A model generated the notes under the pieces. The model ran no database searches, was not told where the DNA came from, and saw only the letters and a program-made list of their open reading frames with translations. Shown one piece after another: positions 8,714 to 16,284 of a stretch of 64,000 nucleotides of DNA (its first letter is position 1; each line of letters opens with the position of its first letter). Location of the stretch: contig JAJRYF010000037.1 of NCBI GenBank assembly GCA_024275935.1, positions 30,615-94,614 of the forward strand. The letters are read 5' to 3'. The stretch is from Gammaproteobacteria bacterium (GTDB taxonomy: Bacteria; Pseudomonadota; Gammaproteobacteria; Xanthomonadales; SZUA-36). The position numbers and the translations under genes were made by a program.

Positions 8714-10432
8714 ATGACCTTCAAGCTCACCCCTGAATTTCTGCGCCAACAAATAATTGGCATTGATTCAACCTTCACCACCCCGTTTGGTGAAAGAATG
8801 ATGGTTTACTGCGATTACACCGCCTCTGGGCGGTGTTTGGGCTTTGTGGAAAAATACTTGCAGTCACTCCAGCGAGTGTATGCCAACACCCATACCGAAG
8901 ATGATATTACCGGCCGCAGCATGACCAGGTTGCTGGAACAGGCCGAAGATGCGATAAAAAAATCAGTTAATGCCGAGCCTGATGGCAGAATTATTGCACA
9001 TGGCACTGGTGCCACCGGGGCCATTGACAAGTTCCAGCAAATACTGGGCATATCCCTGGCTCCTGCTAGTCGGGAGGCTTTGAAGCATACTCTGGAGGCC
9101 TTTATGGGGGCCGAAAAAGCCGAAGAACTACGGCAATTTCAACAGTTAAACCAGCCCGTAGTATTTGTTGGGCCGTATGAGCATCACTCAAATGAAATTT
9201 CCTGGCGACAAGGCTTGGCAACAGTGATTGAGGTTAACTTAGATGCCGATGGCGGCATTGATTTGCAACACCTTGAAGCTTTGTTGCAAGACCCAAAGTA
9301 CCTTGATAGAAAGCGCATAGGTGCATTTTCAGCCGCATCTAATGTTAGCGGCAGAATTTCTCCGGTGGCTGATTTGGCGCGCTTATTACACCGCCATAAC
9401 GCACTTGCTGTGTTTGATTACGCTGCCAGCGCACCGTATGTGGAAATAGACATGAGCCCACCGTTGGATGCCGATGGTGGCGACCCTTCACTGGATGCGA
9501 TTTTTATCTCGCCACATAAGTTTCTGGGCGGGCCGGGGTCATCTGGCATATTAGTTTTCAAACAGCAATTATATCAACGACATTTAGGCCCCACCTTTGC
9601 CGCTGGCGGTACAGTAGATTATGTAAGCCCTGTCGATCAGGACTTTATTGCCAATATTGAAGAACGCGAAAAGCCCGGTACTCCAGGAGTTTTGCAGTTA
9701 ATCAAAGCCGCCCTGGCATTCCAGGTAAAAGATGATATCGGCAGTCAGGCAATCGAGAAATTAGAACAGAGTATGCTAACCCGCTGTTTTGAACGCTGGC
9801 TAAAACATCCACAAATAGAGATTATGGGTAACCCGGATCAGCGCAAACGCGTTGGTATTGTTTCCTTTAATATCCGCTCGCCAAAAGGTCGTTACCTGCA
9901 CCCCAAATTTTTAACCGCATTACTCAATGACCTGTTTGGAATTCAGTCACGAGCTGGCTGCTCTTGCGCCGGACCTTACGGCCATGCCCTACTTGGCATT
10001 AGCCTGGAGGAATCGGAGCAGCACCGGCATTGGGTCCGTGAAGGCTTTGGTGGCATTAAACCTGGGTGGTGTCGGGTCAGTTTTCATTACGCAATGGACA
10101 CTGCGGAAGTCGATTACATCATAGAAACTGTTGAGTTCCTGGCTGAACACGGGCATTTATTTTTACCCCTATATGACTTTGATATTGCTACTGGCGCCTG
10201 GCAGCACAAACAAGAACAAGGCCTTAGCGACTGCCTTAGTATTGCCTGTGCGTTGAGTGTCTCGCAATCAGAGCCCTACCCGCTACCAGCCGCTACTAGA
10301 GTTGAGTACTATAGAAAGAATCTTGATTCAGCAGCACAAATTGCGGCGCAAATGGCCGAATCTACCGACGAAATGAGCTGTTGTCGGCAATTAGAAGGCA
10401 AACTGGCTGAATTACAGTTCTTTGACTTCTAA
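8714..10432 (+). CDS. Aminotransferase class V family protein (cysteine-desulfurase-like)
   Basis: PLP-dependent fold-type I enzyme of 572 residues. The Schiff-base Lys is K269 in the motif SPHKFLGGPGS, and PLP-contacting residues occur in the GTGATGAID and FDYAASAP segments. A Cys-rich loop, RAGCSCAGPYGH (C416 and C418), sits where SufS/Csd-type cysteine desulfurases carry their sulfur-accepting Cys. It is longer than the roughly 400-residue desulfurases, with insertions between the N-terminal PLP elements and a C-terminal extension. The substrate is unknown. The next gene overlaps its stop by 11 nt, so the two are probably translated together. Confidence 0.85.
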   Translation: MTFKLTPEFLRQQIIGIDSTFTTPFGERMMVYCDYTASGRCLGFVEKYLQSLQRVYANTHTEDDITGRSMTRLLEQAEDAIKKSVNAEPDGRIIAHGTGATGAIDKFQQILGISLAPASREALKHTLEAFMGAEKAEELRQFQQLNQPVVFVGPYEHHSNEISWRQGLATVIEVNLDADGGIDLQHLEALLQDPKYLDRKRIGAFSAASNVSGRISPVADLARLLHRHNALAVFDYAASAPYVEIDMSPPLDADGGDPSLDAIFISPHKFLGGPGSSGILVFKQQLYQRHLGPTFAAGGTVDYVSPVDQDFIANIEEREKPGTPGVLQLIKAALAFQVKDDIGSQAIEKLEQSMLTRCFERWLKHPQIEIMGNPDQRKRVGIVSFNIRSPKGRYLHPKFLTALLNDLFGIQSRAGCSCAGPYGHALLGISLEESEQHRHWVREGFGGIKPGWCRVSFHYAMDTAEVDYIIETVEFLAEHGHLFLPLYDFDIATGAWQHKQEQGLSDCLSIACALSVSQSEPYPLPAATRVEYYRKNLDSAAQIAAQMAESTDEMSCCRQLEGKLAELQFFDF

Positions 10433-11618
10433 ATCAACTTTCTATGATGTAATCATCATTGGCGCCGGAGCTGCCGGGCTAATGTGTGCTATAGAAGCTG
10501 GTAAACGCGGACGCAAGGCTCTACTGCTGGAACATGCCAATAAGATCGGTAAAAAAATCCTGATGTCAGGTGGCGGCCGTTGTAACTTCACCAACCTTAG
10601 CGTAAACGCAAGTAATTATATTTCCGAAAACCCACATTTTTGCAAATCTGCCTTGGCTCGCTACACTCCCGCTGACTTTATAAGCCTGGTAGAAAAACAC
10701 CAAGTTCCGTTTTATGAGAAAACTTTAGGACAACTATTTTGCCAACATAAATCTGCCGATATTCTTGATATATTGGCCTCAGAATGCACCTCTTTTGGGG
10801 TAAATATTGCTACTCTTACAAGCTGTCAAAGCATCAGCCACACAGATGCAAACACTTATGAATTACAACTTGAAAGAGATGACAAAGCTAGTTCAGTTAG
10901 CTCTACCAGCCTAGTAGTTGCTAGTGGCGGCCTTTCTATTCCGCGGATGGGAGCCAGTGGTTTTGGTTATCAAGTGGCAGAACAATTTGGTTTACCACTG
11001 ATACCCACACGCCCTGGCTTAGTAGCTCTACATTTGGATGAATCCGCCCAGGGAGGGCTAGCGCAACTCGCTGGAATTTCTGTGGATGTAAGCGTAAGTT
11101 GCAACTCAAAAAGCTTCCAGGAAGCATTATTATTTACCCACAGAGGCCTTAGCGGCCCCGCAATTTTACAAATCTCAAGTTACTGGCAAGCTGGCGAGGC
11201 TCTGGAAATCGACCTTCTACCACAACATGATCTGGAACAGCTATTGACTGAGTGGGAACCACAAAGCACCCTATTAATTAATCAGCTTTCCAAGTTACTA
11301 CCAAAGCGCTTGCTGGAATACTGCCTGCAAGACTACCCACAATTACCAACCAGACAGTACAACCGGCAACAACGCCAACAAATAATCAAGAGCTTGCATC
11401 AGTGGCAAGTAAAACCCTGCAATACCGATGGTTATAAAACAGCTGAAGTAACTCTGGGTGGAGTCGATACCAAAGCCCTGTCGTCTAAAACCATGGCCGC
11501 CAGTAAGCAGCCGGGTCTGTACTTTATTGGGGAGGTAGTTGATGTTACCGGTTGGTTAGGCGGGTATAACTTTCAATGGGCTTGGGCCTCTGGCTGGTGC
11601 GCTGGGCAAGATGTTTAG
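10422..11618 (+). CDS. BaiN/RdsA-family NAD(P)/FAD-dependent oxidoreductase
   Basis: Flavoprotein of the HI0933/YhiN family, 398 residues. The N-terminal dinucleotide-binding motif is IIGAGAAGLMCAIEAG (about residues 11-26), followed by the family hallmark SGGGRCNFTN and a C-terminal FAD-contacting segment (YFIGEVVDVTGWLGGYNFQ). Family members reduce double bonds in steroids or other substrates; the physiological substrate here is unknown. The start is a TTG that overlaps the preceding gene by 11 nt; no ATG exists early enough to keep the Rossmann strand. Overlap and order suggest a functional pair with the class V aminotransferase. Confidence 0.88.
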   Translation: MTSKSTFYDVIIIGAGAAGLMCAIEAGKRGRKALLLEHANKIGKKILMSGGGRCNFTNLSVNASNYISENPHFCKSALARYTPADFISLVEKHQVPFYEKTLGQLFCQHKSADILDILASECTSFGVNIATLTSCQSISHTDANTYELQLERDDKASSVSSTSLVVASGGLSIPRMGASGFGYQVAEQFGLPLIPTRPGLVALHLDESAQGGLAQLAGISVDVSVSCNSKSFQEALLFTHRGLSGPAILQISSYWQAGEALEIDLLPQHDLEQLLTEWEPQSTLLINQLSKLLPKRLLEYCLQDYPQLPTRQYNRQQRQQIIKSLHQWQVKPCNTDGYKTAEVTLGGVDTKALSSKTMAASKQPGLYFIGEVVDVTGWLGGYNFQWAWASGWCAGQDV

Positions 11619-11683
11619 CCGTTATATAAACTTAGGTAATCCTCTCGAATTTATGTGGTTAATCCTCTTACATCTTAAGCAGA

Positions 11684-11926
11684 TCATTCAAACCCATTAG
11701 TGAAGATTAAATTTGCGGTTGAAACAGCGCCGTGCACAGAATTGGCACGTATTCTAAAATCGTCTATCAAAAACTTGGTATCAACTAAAAAACCTCCATC
11801 TGGGTCTCCGTTTGCCCAGCCGAGCAGTGTCCCCTTATCTATGAAGTTACCACCATCATTAATTGTAGAGGCGGCATATTTAATCAGTTCATTGCCATTG
11901 AAATTGGGATTGCCAACGCCCCCCAT
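11684..11926 (-). pseudogene. 3' fragment of frameshifted secreted ConA-like protein, ends in GFE tail
   Basis: Eighty residues in a different frame from the upstream 245-residue ORF, overlapping its end at a run of six G (minus strand). One extra G would join the frames into a single protein continuing DWGWGGVGNPNFNG. The segment carries the last strands of a lectin-like sandwich (FLIDDFRIRA) and ends in LIFTNGFE. It has no ribosome site and is best read as the C-terminal part of the neighbouring gene. A sequencing error, a real mutation or programmed slippage could each explain it. Confidence 0.7.
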
Positions 11927-12621
11927 CCCCAGTCATTCAAATTAGGTACGTAAGTGGCTATCAATAATGTTCCGTCTTTATAAATTTCATAGAACCCATA
12001 ATCCATCGAATCAGTCGCCAGCTCCAAAAAAATCTGATAAGTAGACCACTCTCCACTACCTGCCTCCATAATGGGCACCTGATCCATATTCCATGAATGT
12101 CCATAATTCACTTGGTCAATACCGGGATTGATGGATGGTAGGGCTACTGATCCATTACCCCATGCAGCGGCATTAACCACAATATTTGCAGCCGAATTAC
12201 CATAGTTACCAGAATGTAAATAGAAGAACTTATGATTATTTTCAACTGGCATGTAGTCAGCAGGTGTAAACATTTTAAAACTAACTTCTACTTGTACAGC
12301 ATCTATTCCAAGGAAAAAGTCATATTCTGACCAAGAATCACCACCTCCTTCGCTATTGGGCACATATATCATTTCTAGCACCTTGCTAGTCGCATCAGGT
12401 CGGTTTACACCATAATTAGGTTTGACGCCATTTAGACTAGCACCACCTAACCCTGACCAAAAAGTATTATCAATAGCCCCTTCAAAATCGTCAAAGAACT
12501 CCCATTCAGGATTAACCAATGTTGTTTGTGCTAATGCGCTGGCAATCCCAAAGCACAAAGTTAATACAACAAACAGTAACTTTAGAACTTCAGCTTTTAA
12601 ATCTTTATTTACCATAAACAT
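11884..12621 (-). CDS. Secreted concanavalin A-like (polysaccharide-lyase/glucanase-type) protein, 5' part, frameshifted
   Basis: Begins with a signal peptide (about residues 8-31, ending ALAQ), then FFDDFEGAID, a typical opening strand of ConA-like lectin/glucanase or polysaccharide-lyase domains. Aromatic-rich strands (FKMFTPADYM, HKFFYLHSG) fit a beta-sandwich that binds or cleaves a polysaccharide. The reading frame is lost at a G6 run near residue 235 and continues in the downstream 80-residue ORF. The full protein would be about 310 residues. It is the last gene of a minus-strand group of secreted proteins. The exact substrate and whether it is an enzyme are unknown. Confidence 0.65.
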   Translation of the reverse strand: MFMVNKDLKAEVLKLLFVVLTLCFGIASALAQTTLVNPEWEFFDDFEGAIDNTFWSGLGGASLNGVKPNYGVNRPDATSKVLEMIYVPNSEGGGDSWSEYDFFLGIDAVQVEVSFKMFTPADYMPVENNHKFFYLHSGNYGNSAANIVVNAAAWGNGSVALPSINPGIDQVNYGHSWNMDQVPIMEAGSGEWSTYQIFLELATDSMDYGFYEIYKDGTLLIATYVPNLNDWGWGALAIPISMAMN

Positions 12622-12642
12622 GGTCTTTTACCTTTAAAATAA

Positions 12643-13470
12643 TTATTCAAACCCATCCGAGGATATCAATTCCACATTACTAGATATTAACCCGGTTTCT
12701 AATAGCCTATCGTGAGCAATAGACGCCATTAAACCGTAGCCAGCAACCGTAGGATGCACATTATCCGGAAACATATCTGTTAAATTCAGAAAAGGTGTAT
12801 TGAAGTCGATAAGCTGTGTATTCGCTTCTCCTAAGGCATTATCAACGCCTGCAATCACCCCATTAACGATATTATCATTCCAGTCTGTCCAGTTAAAAAC
12901 AGGCGTAGGGTGCCCCAAAAGAAATTTCACATCTGGATTTACAGCCTTAAACTCATTGATCATATCTATATAGTCAGAAGCAAAATCATTACCGTAATCA
13001 TTCCATATAAATGTCCTTGCATCATTGGTTCCCAAGAGCAGGATGACTATATCAGGGATGTAGTTTTTGGCAGCAGTAAATCTTGGGGAGCTCCAATATG
13101 TGTAACTAGATCCTTTTACCATTGTCTTTGATGAATGCCCAAAATTCTGAACATCAACAACTCCAACTCCGTAAGTAGAATCCAGGAGGGATTGCAACTG
13201 GGACGGATACGAATCCACTTGAGGAATTTGCCATCCATAGGTGATGCTATTGCCTACGCAGGCCACTTTTATTGGTGCCGCCACACCATTACTTCGCGAT
13301 CCGACATAGGCAAAGTCTCCTTCTGCCCAAACATCGGTGTAGCTACCGTTATGAGGATCAAGCTGCTTGAGGAGTGTGAGCGGAGCGGCTCCAACCGGGG
13401 TCACAGTAACTGCAAGCAAGGCTATCCAGACTAACAGTGATGCTAAAGTTGTTTTTTGTGTTGCAGCCAT
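12643..13470 (-). CDS. Secreted SGNH/GDSL hydrolase with a beta-propeller-type N-terminal fragment and GFE tail
   Basis: Esterase-type hydrolase of 275 residues. Block I is VACVGNSITYG (nucleophile S75), block II has G111, block III is LLLGTND (N149) and block V is DNVHP (D236, H239), so all catalytic residues are present. The ATG at 13470 is chosen for its AGGAG ribosome site 7 nt upstream; a more distant in-frame ATG would precede the signal peptide. Residues 1-29 form a signal peptide. Residues about 30-63 (QLDPHNGSYTDVW, EGDFAYVGS) resemble the opening of LVIVD-repeat propeller proteins rather than an SGNH protein, suggesting a fusion. The C-terminus is LISSDGFE. Confidence 0.82.
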   Translation of the reverse strand: MAATQKTTLASLLVWIALLAVTVTPVGAAPLTLLKQLDPHNGSYTDVWAEGDFAYVGSRSNGVAAPIKVACVGNSITYGWQIPQVDSYPSQLQSLLDSTYGVGVVDVQNFGHSSKTMVKGSSYTYWSSPRFTAAKNYIPDIVILLLGTNDARTFIWNDYGNDFASDYIDMINEFKAVNPDVKFLLGHPTPVFNWTDWNDNIVNGVIAGVDNALGEANTQLIDFNTPFLNLTDMFPDNVHPTVAGYGLMASIAHDRLLETGLISSNVELISSDGFE

Positions 13471-13528
13471 TATGCTGCTCCTGAACCAAAAGCGGTGATT
13501 ACAACTGCGCATTCTAATAAGGCTCATA

Positions 13529-14563
13529 CTATTCAAAGCCATTGAGGAAAATTATGCCAGGCAGTGCTAATTCAGGCGGAGGACTGGTAGAAATCCACAA
13601 GTCATCAATATACATGCTCTGGGTTTGGGGGGCATTGCCGTTCCAATATGTGAAAATCAAAAAAGAATTAGCTTTATCAGTAGCTTGTTTCAGCGTGTAA
13701 TCTGTGGTGTCCTCAAACAACAGTGTTAGTGCACCGCCAATAGGCTTATTATCGGCATCAAATCCAGACTCTCCTGTGTGCTTATAAACCTGAACTAATG
13801 GACTTGATGCGCTGAACCTCACTCGGTAGACATATGTTTCCCAGACACCTTTTCGCACTGGCTGCTGAGGCCCGAAGTTGGTCACACTATTGCTCTCCAC
13901 TCTATTTAACTCATAAGTAGTTCCGCTTGTTAGACCTTCAACATTTTCCCACCGTTCAAATGTCAAACCATTGGTATAGTCGAACACGACTCGATCAGAT
14001 TGCTCTGCGGATGCTTCAGGAGCAGCCTTTATTGCTCGGACTGTTGCTGTCGCTCCACTCCCTAAACCTGTAATTGTCTCTCCTACGATATAGTCTGTGG
14101 AAACCGATATAAGGTTCCTGAACTTTAATCGCCGCGTAGTAGAGAGTTCATTTTGATATCTGTAAGAGCCATCATTCATGATATATAGGTCAACATAACC
14201 AAGGTGCGTACCGCTGCCTGTTTTAACCCGGAATCGCAAAAACTTAAGAAAAGGGTCAGCAATAATATTGAAGTCAGTTGGAAAAAAGGTATGTACTTTA
14301 ACCCAAACCTCATCACCCTCACCAAGCTCAGATGGAAATTGCTTACGCCCGCCCCACAAGCCCCACCCATCAGCACCTTGCTGAATATTCATCTGTGCAG
14401 AATTGGCTCCATCATAAACAATGGTTGTATCGTAATATGTATGCCCTGAAGCATCTGAAAATTCTGTGACCTGCTCTCCTGGCACACCATTATTGAAATC
14501 AAAGTCCAATGTCCATGGTTGTGCTGATACATTTGCAGTTGCTAGCCGCCAAGGTGGTGGCAC
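13529..14563 (-). pseudogene. ConA-like secreted protein lacking its own start; GFE-tailed
   Basis: A 344-residue frame whose first possible codon is a GTG without a ribosome site, directly after an in-frame stop. The residues before PWTLDFDFNNG look like the tail of a signal peptide (ANVSAQ). The rest is a beta-sandwich domain (GLWGGRKQFP, VWVKVHTFFP, FLIFTYWNG, MYIDDLWIS), similar to polysaccharide-lyase-like proteins, and ends IIFLNGFE. The upstream 175-residue ORF runs into it in another frame. Either a single frameshift or an out-of-frame fusion of two paralogues has occurred. The gene is probably not translated from its own start. Confidence 0.6.
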
Positions 14564-15026
14564 GAGCTAGTTTATTTCCACCCCCACCTTGCCAACCCGG
14601 TTGGGTGCGAACATCTATACGCCAATAAATTTCATCATAATCTTGTGTGGGGTTGACAGCATGGTTACCTATATAGCTACTTGGTGTCCTGCCAAAAGAT
14701 TTCTTTATACTTCCTGCACTAACAGTTCCAGCATCAAAAACTGCTCGCAATCCTCTGCTACCAGCTCTACCAACACCATCTGTTGGCAGAAAGTTTGTAC
14801 TGCTCGCTTCAAAATAGCGATCAGATAACGAGGCAGTTGATTCAAAGTCGTCACAAAAGAGCACTCCTGCTGGCGCATCAGCACAGCTGAAGCTTGCCAA
14901 TGTGGGATAACTGGCAAAGTGACCAGAAAGATCTCGTTCAGGATTAACTTGTGCAAATAGATTTGCACTCGCGAGGAGAACCAAAAAATTTAATATGAGC
15001 AGCCCTTCTTTGCCTGAAAAATCCAT
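14499..15026 (-). CDS. Secreted ConA-like protein, truncated N-terminal half
   Basis: 175 residues: a signal peptide (about residues 1-26, ending FAQ), then SFSCADAPAGVLFCDDFE, the opening of a lectin/glucanase-like sandwich, continuing through DEIYWRIDVRTQPGWQGGG and NKLARATTLA. It then falls out of frame and ends with a short unrelated tail (CKCISTTMDIGL). The domain is only about half the length expected. It overlaps the following 344-residue frame by 65 nt and seems to have been joined out of frame to a second, similar gene. It is the first ORF of the minus-strand GFE island. Confidence 0.6.
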   Translation of the reverse strand: MDFSGKEGLLILNFLVLLASANLFAQVNPERDLSGHFASYPTLASFSCADAPAGVLFCDDFESTASLSDRYFEASSTNFLPTDGVGRAGSRGLRAVFDAGTVSAGSIKKSFGRTPSSYIGNHAVNPTQDYDEIYWRIDVRTQPGWQGGGGNKLARATTLAASNCKCISTTMDIGL

Positions 15027-15086
15027 TATTCAGAACCTCGTTTTTATTCGTGAATCCATTCCTGAGCACCCAAGCTCATCAAGCAA

Positions 15087-15122
15087 ACGCTTTAAGGACA
15101 ATAAACTAACTAGTTAAAGCGT
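15087..15122. repeat. Inverted repeat between patatin gene and GFE island
   Basis: ACGCTTTAA and TTAAAGCGT form a perfect 9-bp stem around an 18-base loop that itself contains the palindrome AACTAGTT. It lies 12 bases after the patatin stop, so it could be a terminator without a T-run, or an operator for the secreted genes. Confidence 0.4.
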
Positions 15123-15134
15123 AAGATATGCGCC

Positions 15135-16277
15135 CTAGTCTACCTCAAAAAACTCTTTAATTTGAGAATTTTGAGAAAATGCATCCTGATAGCCGAGATC
15201 CATCAAAGTTTTGGTATAGGCCGCTTCAAACAACAGGTAACTGGGCATGCGCCAATCAGATCCCCAGCCACCAATAGCCTTGAGTAGATAGCGAACACTT
15301 GGCGGAATACTACCGGCGTGCTCTTTGGTTATGTCCCTGACATCTACTGAAGGTAGAATCTCGAGGGTTTTGATAGTGCGTAGGCTTGTGCGCTGTAACT
15401 GCTCATCATCTAATAGCGACAAGGTATGGTTAATCCGCTTTAACCGAGAAATATCAGCATCCAGATTATCCATAAAAATGGTATCCAGAAGGTAGCCACC
15501 CAATTCTGCCATAGATGGATAAGCTACTGGAGCGGCAGGCTCGGAAACAGTTCTCCGGTCGCGGGTGCCGATTATAAGAATTCTCTCAGCACCCAAATGA
15601 ATTGCCGGGCTAAGCGGGGCCACCATGCGCAAACCACCATCGCCATAGTATTGATTACGGATTTTTTGCGCTGGAAATAGAAATGGTAACGCCGCCGATG
15701 CTAGCAGGTGCTCGATCTTAATATCCTGGCGCAAGCCACGCCGGCGAGTTCGCTGCCACTCGACTCGATCTACCTTACCCTGAAAAAAACTGACTGCGTT
15801 TGCAGTAGTATAGGCAGAGGCTGTAATTGATACCCCATCGAGTTGCCCACTATTAATTGCGCTCTCTATTCCATCAAGCCTAGTAGATCGTCGTAATAAT
15901 TGCTCTAGGGGTCTATTGTCTAGCAAGCTTTTGGGTGGGGAGGCTCCAAAAACACCAAATAAAACAGCTCCCATCAGGCGCGACAAAGTGGCCAGTATGG
16001 TCAGACCATCAGTACGGTAAACATCTTTACATCTGATCTCGCCCCAGAATTTTTCTAACTGCGATATGCCATAGGCAAACTCATTTGCCCGACTAGCCAA
16101 AACTGCCGCATTTATGGCCCCGGCAGAGGCGCCACAAATTATTGGAAAAGGGTTTTGCTCGCGCCCAATTATCTCGGCAATGGCCTTTACCACCCCTACT
16201 TGATAAGCTCCACGAGCACCACCCCCAGGTAATACCAGCGCAGTTTTTACTTTTGTTGGTGCAATTTTAGTATTCAT
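15135..16277 (-). CDS. Patatin-like phospholipase family protein
   Basis: Acyl hydrolase with a Ser-Asp dyad. The oxyanion motif PGGGARGAYQVG is at residues 17-28, the nucleophile elbow GASAG has S51, and the DGG motif has D213. The ATG at 16277 (380 residues) is preferred over one 45 nt upstream: it starts 7 nt after the stop of the preceding oxidoreductase gene, has a GATGAG-like ribosome site and leaves the hydrolase strand near the N-terminus. Substrates may be phospholipids or neutral lipids. It is apparently co-transcribed with the FAD oxidoreductase. Confidence 0.9.
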   Translation of the reverse strand: MNTKIAPTKVKTALVLPGGGARGAYQVGVVKAIAEIIGREQNPFPIICGASAGAINAAVLASRANEFAYGISQLEKFWGEIRCKDVYRTDGLTILATLSRLMGAVLFGVFGASPPKSLLDNRPLEQLLRRSTRLDGIESAINSGQLDGVSITASAYTTANAVSFFQGKVDRVEWQRTRRRGLRQDIKIEHLLASAALPFLFPAQKIRNQYYGDGGLRMVAPLSPAIHLGAERILIIGTRDRRTVSEPAAPVAYPSMAELGGYLLDTIFMDNLDADISRLKRINHTLSLLDDEQLQRTSLRTIKTLEILPSVDVRDITKEHAGSIPPSVRYLLKAIGGWGSDWRMPSYLLFEAAYTKTLMDLGYQDAFSQNSQIKEFFEVD

Positions 16278-16284
16278 ATACTCA

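Noticed and set aside
8714..10432. Naming the class V aminotransferase SufS or IscS
   Set aside because: The length, insertions and lack of suf/isc neighbours do not support a housekeeping desulfurase; only the fold is certain.
11637..11668. Direct repeat TAATCCTCT twice, 14 bases apart
   Set aside because: Short and without context; it could be chance in an AT-rich gap downstream of two convergent genes.
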